Positions 46,382 to 55,659 are shown, counted from the stretch's first letter. The stretch: DNA of 64,000 bases from Bin80 sp965219915 (GCA_965219915.1 OZ244794.1:2666001-2730000); one strand, 5' to 3'. The notes: generated by a model not told the origin, from the sequence alone. A program made the numbers and translations.

Positions 46382-46434
46382 CGCCCTACAGGGGCGAATG
46401 GCCCATTTCAGGCACTGCAAGGCCCTATCCGGGC
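46382..46434. other. Two GCCC/GGGC hairpins upstream of the SDR gene
   Basis: CGCCC-TACAG-GGGCG at 46382-46396 and GCCC-TATCC-GGGC at 46422-46434 share the form GCCCTA-nnn-GGGC. They lie 35-88 bp upstream of the SDR ATG, so on the minus strand they would be in its leader. They may be leader hairpins or a small dispersed repeat. Confidence 0.35.
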
Positions 46435-46885
46435 ATAATCTTCGCTGGTTGGTTATATTTCCGGTTCTTATTCGGGCATCGTGGGTTGAATACTGATCCT
46501 TCACAAGAGAAGGGTACTGCGTTTTTTTGGAACTCAGGATCTGGTAAAACTCGATCGAGAATTACAGTGCCGCCAAGTTATTGGTAATGTCAGGATTTCC
46601 TGGATAATCTCCTTAAATGCCAATATTCAATGCCACACAGACCGAGGAGACTGTGGGGATTCATAATGCAATTACTTGATGAGCTCGACGGCAGCCGGAC
46701 TGGCAATCCTACACTTTAAATGATTTCAGTCCGACCAGCTACATCCGGGAGTCCAGGTGCAATCTGATGTCTCGGATTTTCGTTTATAGCCAAGTGCTTA
46801 CCCGGATCGAATCCGGTGCTCGGTAATTTTCCCGAAATTTGAATAGAAACCGCGGGGGGTTGACTCCTGCCCTCTTGTAAAGACC
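46435..46885. other. Intergenic, divergent promoter region
   Basis: About 450 bp. Besides the 6-bp stem CCGGAT/ATCCGG at 46802-46816, roughly 70 bp before the glycosyltransferase start, nothing gene-like is visible. Confidence 0.45.
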
Positions 46886-48190
46886 GTGAGACGTGTTCTT
46901 TTGATCAGCTACTACTTTCCTCCGTCTGGAGGGTCTGGAGTACAGCGAATCCTGAAATTTGCACGCTACCTGCCCCAATGCGGATGGCTGCCGACAGTTC
47001 TGACCGTTGATCCGAACTATGCTGCCTTTCCGTCAATTGACGACTCGCTTCTTGAGGAGATTCCTTCCGATGTGGAAGTGATTCGCACGCGGGCATGGGA
47101 TCCATTCAGTGTGTATGCACGCATTCAGGGAAAAAGGAAAGACGAAGTGATCAAGGTCGGATACATTGAGGGAAAGCAGGGGCTAAAAAGTGTCGCTCGA
47201 TGGCTGAGAGGAAACATTTTCCTTCCAGATGCTCGAGTGGGATGGGTACCTTTTGGATCTCGAGCTGCCCGAAAGCTGGTGCAAAAACAGAAATTTGATG
47301 CAATGATAAGCACAGGGCCTCCCCATTCAAGTCATTTGATCGGTATGGCAGCACACAAGGCTTCCGGTCTTCCTTGGGTTGTAGATATGCGAGACCCCTG
47401 GGTTGAAATCTATTATCGCGACCAAATGTATGAGGGAGCGATAGCAAAAAGAATCCAGGCGCATCTGGAACGAAAAGTCTTGTGCACGGCCAGTACAGTC
47501 ATTTCTGTAAGCAGACATTTGGGTATCGGGCTTGAGCGTCGTGTCCATATGCAGCATTACGAAACGATTCCCAACGGCTACGACCCCGCTGATATACCGC
47601 TAAGTGCTTCCCCAGTCAAAGAACGGGATACCTTAGTGATTGGATATGTTGGAACCTATAGCTTACGTACACACTCCGAGGGATTCGTTGCTGCCCTCCA
47701 GCAATTGCAGCTCCACGTTCCGGTTGAAGTTCACCTTGTGGGGAAAGTGGATTCCGAGGCATTAGGAGCATATCGTGCGAAAGGCATTCCCGTCAAGGGA
47801 GTTCCCTACCTTTCGCATGGTAAGGCAATTTCCTATATGCAGTCTGTAGATATTCTTCTGCTAGCGTTGCCACGCGCGTATGGTGATAGCGCTGAAGGAA
47901 TTGTTTCCGGCAAGGCCTTTGAGTACATATCGGCCCGTCGACCAATTCTAGCTATAGGACCTACCGAGGGAGATCTTGCTGATCTTTTGAATCAGACGCA
48001 ATCTGGAAACATCTTCGACCACGACGACCGGGAAGGCATCCTTGGATTCTTGAATTACCATCTGGAATTTCGAGGGAAGCCCTGGAAAATCAACGGTAAG
48101 GCATTAGCCGAGTATGAACGTCCCCGACTTGCGTCTAAATTGGCAAGCCTGCTAAACCGTCTGAGCGTCTTTCCAAATCAGATTCATTAA
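46886..48190 (+). CDS. Glycosyltransferase family 4-like protein
   Basis: GT-B fold glycosyltransferase of 434 residues with a GTG start at 46886. The N-terminal domain starts MRRVLLISYYFPPSGGSGVQ, a classic pattern for this group, and VVDMRDPWVE lies in the acceptor lobe. The C-terminal lobe has VIGYVGTYSLRTHSEGFVAA and AEGIVSGKAFEYISARRPIL, the nucleotide-sugar Glu region. It likely builds a surface polysaccharide at the cytoplasmic membrane. WecB follows 7 bp downstream, so the two form an operon for a glycan containing ManNAc or a derivative, although the rest of such a cluster is not here. Confidence 0.9.
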   Translation: MRRVLLISYYFPPSGGSGVQRILKFARYLPQCGWLPTVLTVDPNYAAFPSIDDSLLEEIPSDVEVIRTRAWDPFSVYARIQGKRKDEVIKVGYIEGKQGLKSVARWLRGNIFLPDARVGWVPFGSRAARKLVQKQKFDAMISTGPPHSSHLIGMAAHKASGLPWVVDMRDPWVEIYYRDQMYEGAIAKRIQAHLERKVLCTASTVISVSRHLGIGLERRVHMQHYETIPNGYDPADIPLSASPVKERDTLVIGYVGTYSLRTHSEGFVAALQQLQLHVPVEVHLVGKVDSEALGAYRAKGIPVKGVPYLSHGKAISYMQSVDILLLALPRAYGDSAEGIVSGKAFEYISARRPILAIGPTEGDLADLLNQTQSGNIFDHDDREGILGFLNYHLEFRGKPWKINGKALAEYERPRLASKLASLLNRLSVFPNQIH

Positions 48191-48197
48191 ACAACAC

Positions 48198-49259
48198 ATG
48201 CATGTCTGTACGCTGGTCGGGGCTCGGCCGCAATTCGTGAAGGCAGCAGCCGTGAGTCCTGCATTAAAGGAAGCCGGTATCAAGGAAACGTTGATTCATT
48301 CGGGGCAGCACTATGATACGCTGCTGAGTCAGGTCTTTTTTGAGGAACTCGGTGTTCCCGCGCCAGTCTCGAATCTTGAGGCTGGATCGGGATCTCACGC
48401 TAAACAAACCGGAGATATCATGGTCCGGTTAGAACGGTTCATCGAAGAGACTGGACCGTACGATGCGGTCATTGTATATGGGGATACGAACACCACACTT
48501 GCCGGAGCCCTGGTTGCGGCAAAGGGAAATATCCCACTTGCACATGTTGAAGCTGGGATTCGCAGCTTCAATTGGTTGATGCCAGAAGAAATCAATCGGA
48601 TTCTGACCGATCGGGTATCAAAGTGGCTGTTTGCTCCCACCGAAATAGCGGTTGAGAATTTAAGCCGAGAGGGCCTTGCAGCACAGACTATTCTCGTGGG
48701 GGATGTCATGTTGGATGCCACCCACATGTTTGCCGAACGTGCAAAGGAGCGATGGCCTCTGAAGTCCTTGACCCATCATCCCCGCAAGGGATACTTCCTG
48801 GCAACCGTACATCGTCCATCCAATACAGATATCCGAGATAACCTTCAAAGCATTTTCAATGCCTTCGGGGAGCTACCTCTTCCCATTATCTTACCACTTC
48901 ACCCACGAACCAGGACAGCACTCAAAGGCATAACTGTTCCAGACAATGTGGAGATTCGGTCTCCTGTCAGTTATCTGTCTATGTTGACACTCACTTCAAA
49001 CGCGCATCGCGTACTTACTGACAGTGGTGGACTCCAGAAAGAGGCATACTGGTTTGGCGTGAGCTGTGTTATTCTGCGCGAGGAGACAGAATACCCAGAA
49101 ACTCTCGAGAACAACTGGAGCACGTGTGCGGGCGCAGATCAGGCGTCCATTGTACATGCAGCAATGGGAGAACCAACCGGACCGCAATGTCGCCTCGGTG
49201 AAGGCCCCGAGGGACGTGCCAGCATGATGATTGCCCGGTCCCTTCTCGGAGGTGTATAG
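48198..49259 (+). CDS. wecB: UDP-N-acetylglucosamine 2-epimerase (non-hydrolysing)
   Basis: Interconverts UDP-GlcNAc and UDP-ManNAc for surface polysaccharide synthesis. 353 residues. Family blocks: VGARPQFVKAAAVSPALKE at the N-terminus, IHSGQHYDTLLSQVFFEELG, and VYGDTNTTLAGALVAAK. LAHVEAGIRSFNWLMPEEIN, then FLATVHRPSNTD and LTDSGGLQKEAYWFG (nucleotide-binding C-lobe) complete the set. Located 7 bp after the glycosyltransferase gene and convergent with apt. Confidence 0.95.
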   Translation: MHVCTLVGARPQFVKAAAVSPALKEAGIKETLIHSGQHYDTLLSQVFFEELGVPAPVSNLEAGSGSHAKQTGDIMVRLERFIEETGPYDAVIVYGDTNTTLAGALVAAKGNIPLAHVEAGIRSFNWLMPEEINRILTDRVSKWLFAPTEIAVENLSREGLAAQTILVGDVMLDATHMFAERAKERWPLKSLTHHPRKGYFLATVHRPSNTDIRDNLQSIFNAFGELPLPIILPLHPRTRTALKGITVPDNVEIRSPVSYLSMLTLTSNAHRVLTDSGGLQKEAYWFGVSCVILREETEYPETLENNWSTCAGADQASIVHAAMGEPTGPQCRLGEGPEGRASMMIARSLLGGV

Positions 49260-49439
49260 TCCCCAAAAAGTCGAACCATGATCCCGTCTTCTGGCGTGGT
49301 TTCGTCGTTTCTCAAATTCCAATCGGACCCTGGTGGTTTTTTGGAACGGTGTTCCCCCGGGTGTCTGTGCGAGAAGAAGCACGCGGCCTAGAAGATACAG
49401 GGAAATCCCAGCACCTCTGAATTCTTGCACGGGAATCGA

Positions 49440-49967
49440 TCACGTCTGGACTACCACATGTACCTTGTGGTTACGCCGCAATTTTTCTCGGCCATTCAGC
49501 TCAGGTATCTCCACTAGAAACGTAAACCCGACGATCTCCGCTCCGCTTCTTTCTACGAGCGTTTCTGTCGCAGCAGCTGTACCTCCCGTGGCAAGTAGAT
49601 CATCGTGAATCAAGACACGATCGCTCGGCAATACGGAGTCCAGGTGCATTTCAATTCTATCTGAACCGTACTCGAGATTGTAAGCGACAGAACGCGTCTT
49701 GCGTGGGAGTTTGCCCTCCTTGCGCACTGGTACAAAACCTGCACCCAATTCAAGTGCAACCATTGGTCCCATTACAAATCCCCTGGACTCAATGGCAACA
49801 ACCTTGGTGATATTCTGATCCTCAAACGGTTTCTTCAAATGCTGTACGGCTGACTTGAGGAGTGCCAGATCGGACAGGATTGGTGTGATATCCTTAAAAT
49901 TGATCCCGGGCTTGGGAAAGTCCGGGATCGTTCGGATCACTTTCCTGATCGCATCAACAGATTCCAT
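49440..49967 (-). CDS. apt: Adenine phosphoribosyltransferase
   Basis: Salvages adenine to AMP with PRPP. 175 residues from MESVDAIRKVIRTIPDFPKP (49967). PGINFKDITPIL, ESRGFVMGPMVALELGAGF, and PVRKEGKLPRKT are conserved. The PRPP loop VLIHDDLLATGGTAAA is intact. An upstream in-frame ATG (49997) is less likely. It is the last gene of the sigma-factor operon, 43 bp after the basic-linker protein, but could have its own promoter. Confidence 0.95.
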   Translation of the reverse strand: MESVDAIRKVIRTIPDFPKPGINFKDITPILSDLALLKSAVQHLKKPFEDQNITKVVAIESRGFVMGPMVALELGAGFVPVRKEGKLPRKTRSVAYNLEYGSDRIEMHLDSVLPSDRVLIHDDLLATGGTAAATETLVERSGAEIVGFTFLVEIPELNGREKLRRNHKVHVVVQT

Positions 49968-50010
49968 TGGTTTTATTCCGGTATACCTGTAACCCACCGG
50001 AATATAGGAA

Positions 50011-51108
50011 TTATCGGCGACCCGATGATCTTTGCCTGAGTAGCTGGTCTATAAGCTCCTTAATGAGCTCCTCCTTATTCTCCTGACGCTCTTCCATCAT
50101 TCTGGCGCGCAAGGACTGTTGACGTTCGAATAGCTCCTCCGCCTTCGCTTTCAGCGCATCCATCTTTTCCACGTGTGTTTCTTCATCCGCCCGACGCACT
50201 TCATGCGCTAATCGGCGTAACTCAACCATCATCTCCCTTAATGCTTCCGCTTGTTCGCTAGGAATTTCAGAGTCCGAATGATGTCGTCCCCTCCGGTCGA
50301 AATCCCACGACCGACCATGCCGTTGATGTCGACCAGCTCTATCGCGAACACGCTTACGGCCACGTTCCATTCTACCATGATTCCTTGAATGGCCGCGCCT
50401 GTAACGTCCATCAGTTCTGCCACGAACACGCTGACGTCCTCGCTCCATCCTCTCAGGGATTCGTGCGCGCATAACACGATCCCCGCGAATAATTACCACA
50501 ACTGAATCTCCCTCAGTATTCACAACTACATCCCGCTCCACAAAACCGGGACCGCGCCGGGATAAAGAATACCTTATCCTACTGCCATCGGGACGGATCA
50601 CAAATGTCGAATCTTCTTCAGAAACCACAGCGTATCCGCGTGCACCCCAGAATGGACTGTCTATACGGATTCTGGGAAATCGCACTTCTTCCAAGGATAC
50701 GATCGTCGTATCTCCCTCTGTGTTTACAACCACCACCGTCGAATCTTCCCCCTTGGTGAACGAATAGCTTCGAGCCTTTAAAACCCTTTCCATGCGTTCC
50801 ATGCGAGAATCTATCTCCAGGGAAATATTGATTTCAGTTCTTCCCTCCATCTCCACGGTTTGGCTGGCAAAGCCGATAAACGCAACCGTGAGCGACCCAT
50901 TGGGATTGTCCACTTCTAGGGAAAATGATCCGTCTCTGTCGGTGGCGGTACCGTTACGCGTACCGGTTTCGACAACTTGAGCCCCCGCCAGTGGTCGGCT
51001 GTCAGGTGCGGACACGACTGTGCCCCTAACGGTGTGGTCCTGTGCCTGCAAAGGCAGCGACATCAGCATCATGGTGATGCCGACTGTGAATGCAAAAAAC
51101 TGTTTCAT
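50011..51108 (-). CDS. Exported protein with regulatory-like domain, basic repeats and coiled coil
   Basis: A 365-residue exported protein; signal MKQFFAFTVGITMMLMSLPL then QAQ. Residues 24-98 form a carboxypeptidase-regulatory-like beta domain (VRGTVVSAPDSRPLAGAQVV ... GSLTVAFIGFASQTV). Two VVNTEGD segments follow (about 127 and 196). Residues 220-277 are extremely basic and contain a duplicated unit, RMERGRQRVRGRTDGRYRRG and RMERGRKRVRDRAGRHQRHG. The last 80 residues are a charged coiled coil (EALREMMVELRRLAHEVRRA). Its place behind a sigma/anti-sigma pair suggests an envelope stress or structural role. I know no family with this arrangement. Confidence 0.75.
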   Translation of the reverse strand: MKQFFAFTVGITMMLMSLPLQAQDHTVRGTVVSAPDSRPLAGAQVVETGTRNGTATDRDGSFSLEVDNPNGSLTVAFIGFASQTVEMEGRTEINISLEIDSRMERMERVLKARSYSFTKGEDSTVVVVNTEGDTTIVSLEEVRFPRIRIDSPFWGARGYAVVSEEDSTFVIRPDGSRIRYSLSRRGPGFVERDVVVNTEGDSVVVIIRGDRVMRARIPERMERGRQRVRGRTDGRYRRGHSRNHGRMERGRKRVRDRAGRHQRHGRSWDFDRRGRHHSDSEIPSEQAEALREMMVELRRLAHEVRRADEETHVEKMDALKAKAEELFERQQSLRARMMEERQENKEELIKELIDQLLRQRSSGRR

Positions 51109-51163
51109 CTTTATGGTTTGATCTGTGCTTTCTCACACGTTATGGATTTGCGCCCGCTCGATA

Positions 51164-52117
51164 TTACCACCCCATTCCCAACAGCTCGTCTAAGCGCATG
51201 TCGATTAGACGTTCCATATTCCGATTCCTTTCCTCTACCTGTAACTGCATTTTTTCCAGATCCAACCTCATACGCCTTATTTCCCGCGTACGATTATCCT
51301 GCTTCAGATGAAAAATGGTGGTGAGCTTCTCTCTTAGCTCCGCAATGGCTACGTCACGCTCCCTTCCTGGAGACATATTAATTATCTCTGCGGCCATTTG
51401 CCGAGCTTCAAACTCTTCCCGCCATTCATATTGTAATAACTCGGACAGCTCATCGCTGGCACCTTGTATGTACGACATATAGTTGGACAATTCAAACGGA
51501 CTGATCATTTCCGGTCCTGCGACAGATACAACACGATTGGCAACCGCCTCGGCCTGGCCTTGAGATAGCTGGGCTCGTTCTCTGAATAATCTTGAAGCTG
51601 CTCGGATTAGCTGCAACGCCGAGTCCGCCTTGGGTGAATTGTCTATATTCGGATTGGTGACGAGATTAAAGACTCGAAACCGCTCCTGCAACAATGAGTC
51701 ACTCTTAGACATCGCGTCTACATAATCCCCAACTCGCACCAACATGCGTCCCATGTTACTCCCGTCTGGTCTGTCTGGTGTGAGAGTACTTATCCTGATC
51801 GAACCTGATTCGACATCGATCTTGAAGGTTACGATACCAGTTTTGTCAGACTCAACAATGCTGTCCTCCCAAACCTCGTACTGCACCCCATTGACCGTGA
51901 TCCCCATTGGAAGAGGACCTCCCCAATGCACAGAAAACTTCTGATCCGCTAATATATCGCCTAGGCCCTCCGGTAGATTACTGGGATCAATTGTTATCCC
52001 ATTCACTCTCAGCCCATTCTTATCACCTTCAAATTCAATTTGGGCTGAAACACTAGCTGTCACAAAAAAAGCGGCAAGCAACGCAGTTGCCGAGCATATG
52101 GACGTTACCCGTTTCAT
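51164..52117 (-). CDS. Exported protein of the sigma-factor operon
   Basis: A 317-residue periplasmic protein with signal MKRVTSICSATALLAAFFVT and likely cleavage ASVSA|Q. Residues 28-110 are beta-rich (VHWGGPLPMGITVNGVQYEV), and the rest is mostly helical. The C-terminus is a long charged helix (NRTREIRRMRLDLEKMQLQV, then MERLIDMRLDELLGMGW) that could form a coiled coil with the similar helix of the next protein. It follows the anti-sigma gene by 21 bp and precedes the basic-repeat protein by 55 bp. No family recognised. A sensor or modulator working with the anti-sigma factor is an inference from position only. Confidence 0.72.
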   Translation of the reverse strand: MKRVTSICSATALLAAFFVTASVSAQIEFEGDKNGLRVNGITIDPSNLPEGLGDILADQKFSVHWGGPLPMGITVNGVQYEVWEDSIVESDKTGIVTFKIDVESGSIRISTLTPDRPDGSNMGRMLVRVGDYVDAMSKSDSLLQERFRVFNLVTNPNIDNSPKADSALQLIRAASRLFRERAQLSQGQAEAVANRVVSVAGPEMISPFELSNYMSYIQGASDELSELLQYEWREEFEARQMAAEIINMSPGRERDVAIAELREKLTTIFHLKQDNRTREIRRMRLDLEKMQLQVEERNRNMERLIDMRLDELLGMGW

Positions 52118-52138
52118 TAGTCTGTACGCGTGGTTTGG

Positions 52139-52711
52139 TTACTGAGGAAGTGTGCTAGCCGATTCTACTCCGGATGGACTACTGTTTAGATTCCCGGCAA
52201 TAGAATCTAGTCTCATGACCGCAGACTCATCCCATAAGTCTGGTCTCGTCCGCTGGCGAACGACATTAAGCGTTTGCTGCATTTCGATACGTTTCTGCGT
52301 GTCATCCCAATTCACCAACTCTACCGGGTTTGGGACCTCGTCCGAAATCACAGCCGGCTCCTGCGTCTGCCGCCCCGGAAGCAGGAAGACAACCAAGAGG
52401 CACGCTGCAACTGCCGCCGCACCACCGAGCACTGCAAATCGTTTTGAGCGCCTAGCGGGGAGTTTCCAGATAGGGGTCAGTTTGGGACGAGTCGATGCAA
52501 TAATCTTGTCTATTGCGTCTTCGGGAGCACTAACCGGCCTGCGCAGCGCTCGATTTTCCAACTTTCGCTTGACAGCCCGCAACACCTCATACTCCGCACG
52601 GCACGCGGGATCTTTGAGAAGCTCTTTCAGCTCCTCTGCATCCTCTCTTTCACCGTAAAGATGCTGAATAAGAAGTAACTTTTTATCCATATTGTTACTA
52701 GCACTAGACAT
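52139..52711 (-). CDS. Putative anti-sigma factor, single-pass membrane protein
   Basis: A 190-residue protein overlapping the sigma-factor gene by 8 bp. The N-terminal cytoplasmic helical part (LLLIQHLYGEREDAEELKEL) resembles ECF-binding anti-sigma domains but lacks the HxxxCxxC zinc motif, having one Cys only. Residues 91-112 form the single transmembrane helix (FAVLGGAAAVAACLLVVFLL). A periplasmic tail follows, with DDTQKRIEMQQTLNVVRQRT. The translational overlap and layout are those of sigma/anti-sigma pairs. Loss of its periplasmic part by regulated proteolysis is how such factors usually release sigma. Confidence 0.78.
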   Translation of the reverse strand: MSSASNNMDKKLLLIQHLYGEREDAEELKELLKDPACRAEYEVLRAVKRKLENRALRRPVSAPEDAIDKIIASTRPKLTPIWKLPARRSKRFAVLGGAAAVAACLLVVFLLPGRQTQEPAVISDEVPNPVELVNWDDTQKRIEMQQTLNVVRQRTRPDLWDESAVMRLDSIAGNLNSSPSGVESASTLPQ

Positions 52712-53339
52712 GTGTTACCGCAGTTAACTGCATGTTCTGCGGACGAGTAGACTCAGGGGCGTAAGAACTTGATTGCTGTTCTATCATTTTTTGGAGGTTG
52801 ATTAGTGCATACCGCATCCGCCCCAGCGCAGTATTAATGGATACATCGGTGATCTCGGCGATTTCTCTGAACGTTAATTCTGCATCTTGCCTTAATAACA
52901 CCACTTCCCGCTGCGCTGGTGGCAAATTGTTGATACAAGCAGATAGCCACTGACTCCTTTCTCTGAGATGCAGTGCCTCGTCGGCAGACTCTGCATCATC
53001 AGGAAGTCGATCCCAGAACCCGTCGTCTCCGTCAGATACATCCTTCCACTTTTTTCGGCTCCGCTTGTGGTCGTACACAACATTGCGCGCGATCATTAGC
53101 ACCCACCCAAGAAATCGACCCTGGGGCTTGTAGCTCCCTCGGCGCCGCTGCATCACATCAATCACCCGCAGAAATGTGTCCTGAAACAAATCGCTCGCCA
53201 ATTCCGCGTCATGGACCATGCCCAGAATAAAACTGTAGACACGATCCTTGTGACGATCAACCAGTTGCCGAAACGCCAACTGATCACCCCGTTCCGCATA
53301 AGCGGTCAACAGTTCGTCATCAGAAAGTGATGTATTCAT
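52704..53339 (-). CDS. ECF-type RNA polymerase sigma factor
   Basis: A 211-residue sigma-70 family protein with regions 2 and 4 only. Region 2 includes LLTAYAERGDQLAFRQLVDR, VYSFILGMVHDAELASDLFQ and GRFLGWVLMIARNVVYDHKR. Region 4 includes LPPAQREVVLLRQDAELTFR and IAEITDVSINTALGRMRYAL, a helix-turn-helix. First gene of an operon with the anti-sigma factor and two exported proteins, so it probably controls this operon and other envelope genes. No clear ECF promoter was found by eye upstream. Confidence 0.93.
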   Translation of the reverse strand: MNTSLSDDELLTAYAERGDQLAFRQLVDRHKDRVYSFILGMVHDAELASDLFQDTFLRVIDVMQRRRGSYKPQGRFLGWVLMIARNVVYDHKRSRKKWKDVSDGDDGFWDRLPDDAESADEALHLRERSQWLSACINNLPPAQREVVLLRQDAELTFREIAEITDVSINTALGRMRYALINLQKMIEQQSSSYAPESTRPQNMQLTAVTHV

Positions 53340-53397
53340 ATCCGAGTGAGCGGTCCGCCCTAGATAACGTACACCGCCTCGTGGTTATTGCACACAA

Positions 53398-54741
53398 TTA
53401 AGCCAGAAGCAGCTCAAGTACTTCGCTGACGGTTTGTACCCCGAGAATCTCAATATTGCTTGGAAGCACAAATCCCTGGAGACTCTTTGAGGGCACGACC
53501 ACCCGCTCAAATCCGAGCTTGGCGCACTCTTTCAGGCGTGTTTCAAGTCGACTGACCCCTCGAATCTCTCCCCCCAATCCAACCTCTCCGATGAGAACCC
53601 CATACTTGTCCGCAGGTACGTCATAGAGCGAGGAAGCAATGGCGGCCGCAATGCCTAAATCTGCCGCAGGCTCCTCTATTCGCACTCCACCTGCAATATT
53701 CAGGAAAACGTCGTGTCCGCCCATCGCCAGGCCTTCCCGCTTTTCCAGCACCGCCAAGAGCAGTTGCAACCGCTTTGGATCAAAGCCTGCTGATGTTCGC
53801 TGGGGCACACCATAGGATGTCTTCGACACCAACGCCTGAACCTCTACCAACAATGGGCGGCTCCCCTCCACCGCACAGACCACACAGGACCCGGCAATGC
53901 CACTCTGGCGTTCGGACAGGAATATCTCACTTGGGTTCAAGACCTGCTGTAGCCCTGCGCTGGTCATCTCGAAAACACCGATCTCATTAGTGGATCCAAA
54001 ACGATTCTTCACCGCCCGCAATATGCGGTAGCCGTGGTTGCGATCACCCTCGAAATACAATACGGTATCCACCAAGTGTTCCAGAACCCGTGGACCTGCT
54101 ATCGACCCGGACCTGGTTACATGTCCGACCAGAAAAGTGGCCGCATTCATTTTCTTCGTAAGCTGCATTAGCGCTGCCGCATTCTCTCGAATCTGGGACA
54201 CGCTCCCCGGTGCACTGGACACATCTGGATCATAAAGAGTCTGAATAGAATCAATCACAACCACATCCGGCAGTGAGTCTTCAATTGCATCCAGTATTGC
54301 AGGTGCATTGGTTTCAGCCAAAAGGAGTACGTTATCCGTGGCTGCACCAAGGCGCTCGGCACGAAGTTTTACCTGTCGCGCCGATTCCTCGCCCGATACA
54401 TACAGAATTGTTAGCGGGTCCAGGTAACGCCCCAGTTCGGTCATGAGCGTAGATTTGCCGATACCTGGATCCCCTGCCACCAGAACGATTGATCCACGCA
54501 TTATACCCCCTCCCATAAGACGATCCAGCTCCTGTTCACCGGTCACGATGCGCGGCATCTCGCCGATCTCAACCTCGCCTATGGGCTTTGGAACCGCCAC
54601 AGGGATGGACGCATGGCTTCGCTCAGTTCCCCTTTCTTCTATCATTGTGTCCCAAAAGTCGCATCCCGGGCATCGGCCCAACCACTTGGGAGATGAATAG
54701 CCACATTCCTGACAGCGATACCGTGATTTCGTCTTTGCCAT
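53398..54741 (-). CDS. radA: DNA repair protein RadA
   Basis: RecA-related ATPase that helps branch migration and recombination intermediates. 447 residues from MAKTKSRYRCQECGYSSPKW (54741), with the zinc finger cysteines at 10, 13, 24 and 27. Walker A is AGDPGIGKSTLM. The RadA-specific KNRFG motif is present (LRAVKNRFGSTNEIG). The C-terminal Lon-like domain has DVFLNIAGGVRIEEPAADLG and GEVGLGGEIRGVSRLETRLK. The frame is open to 54801 but that part is not conserved. It is upstream of and on the same strand as the sigma operon, with 58 bp between. Confidence 0.96.
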   Translation of the reverse strand: MAKTKSRYRCQECGYSSPKWLGRCPGCDFWDTMIEERGTERSHASIPVAVPKPIGEVEIGEMPRIVTGEQELDRLMGGGIMRGSIVLVAGDPGIGKSTLMTELGRYLDPLTILYVSGEESARQVKLRAERLGAATDNVLLLAETNAPAILDAIEDSLPDVVVIDSIQTLYDPDVSSAPGSVSQIRENAAALMQLTKKMNAATFLVGHVTRSGSIAGPRVLEHLVDTVLYFEGDRNHGYRILRAVKNRFGSTNEIGVFEMTSAGLQQVLNPSEIFLSERQSGIAGSCVVCAVEGSRPLLVEVQALVSKTSYGVPQRTSAGFDPKRLQLLLAVLEKREGLAMGGHDVFLNIAGGVRIEEPAADLGIAAAIASSLYDVPADKYGVLIGEVGLGGEIRGVSRLETRLKECAKLGFERVVVPSKSLQGFVLPSNIEILGVQTVSEVLELLLA

Positions 54742-54843
54742 GGAAATTTCCCGATAATTATGCAATATAGCTCCCCGGGCTGAGTCAGCTAGAAACAACA
54801 ACCGTAATAATTGATTAACCGCCCAATCATCCCGACGTTATCG

Positions 54844-55605
54844 ATGCCCCAAGGTGTTTTACGTGTTGCACAGCCATTCATGAATATTGGCCGCTTCACA
54901 ATCCTTATGTCGTCGGCATTCATGTCGTTGCGTGAGCTGAAAACTTATTGGCAAAACACGCAAATACAGATGGTACGTATTGGTATTGAATCAATCCCCA
55001 TCGTTGCCTTGGCGGCTGCATTTTCCGGAGCAGTGACAACTGTTCAGACTGCCTATCAGTTGGTCTCTCCCCTGATTCCCCCCAAGATTATCGGAGCTGT
55101 CGTAGTACCATCACTGACAATGGAACTTGGAGCCGTCGTAACAGGCTTTATACTGTCTGGCCGTGTTGGTGCGCGCATAGCTGCCGAACTTGGTACCATG
55201 CGCGTAACAGAGCAGATTGATGCCCTGGAAGCCATGGGACTGAATTCAATTGGATACCTGATCGTTCCTCGTGTTTTGGCAGGCACTCTTATGGTACCTG
55301 TCCTGTATGTGGCAGCATGCGTGATTGGAGTCTTGGGTGGAGTGGCAGCCGCCGAATTGACCGGCGCTGTATCTAGTCCCGAGTTCATTCTGGGGGCGCG
55401 AGAACACTTTGACATTTTCGGCCCCTACTTTGGACTGATCAAATCCTTCGTTTTTGGATTCCTCATCACAGCAGTATCTTGTCACATCGGTTACTTCACC
55501 GAGGGTGGCGCCGATGGAGTCGGTCGCAGTACTACTAGGGCTGCTGTCATGAGTTGTGTGCTTATTCTGATAGCTGATCTGGTACTTGCTATTCTGCTCT
55601 TGTAA
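54844..55605 (+). CDS. mlaE: MlaE-like ABC permease
   Basis: Inner-membrane permease (YrbE/MlaE family) of the Mla phospholipid transport system, about 253 residues from the ATG at 54844 (MPQGVLRVAQPFMNIGRF); a TTG start at 54811 would add 11 residues. Family features are IESIPIVALAAAFSGAVTTV, PSLTMELGAVVTGFILSGRV, GARIAAELGTMRVTEQIDAL and YLIVPRVLAGTLMVPVLYV. It heads an operon with MlaF and MlaD. No MlaB or MlaC is present, as in many non-proteobacterial MCE systems. It is divergent from radA. Confidence 0.95.
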   Translation: MPQGVLRVAQPFMNIGRFTILMSSAFMSLRELKTYWQNTQIQMVRIGIESIPIVALAAAFSGAVTTVQTAYQLVSPLIPPKIIGAVVVPSLTMELGAVVTGFILSGRVGARIAAELGTMRVTEQIDALEAMGLNSIGYLIVPRVLAGTLMVPVLYVAACVIGVLGGVAAAELTGAVSSPEFILGAREHFDIFGPYFGLIKSFVFGFLITAVSCHIGYFTEGGADGVGRSTTRAAVMSCVLILIADLVLAILLL

Positions 55606-55659
55606 TCATACTACCTCAGAGAATACCTTTTTTCTCCTGAACGACCGCCGTTCAACCAT

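Noticed and set aside
46801..46817. T-arm-like sequence CCCGG-ATCGAAT-CCGGT suggesting a tRNA fragment
   Set aside because: The loop departs from TTC, the last stem pair fails and no acceptor, D- or anticodon arm is present upstream.
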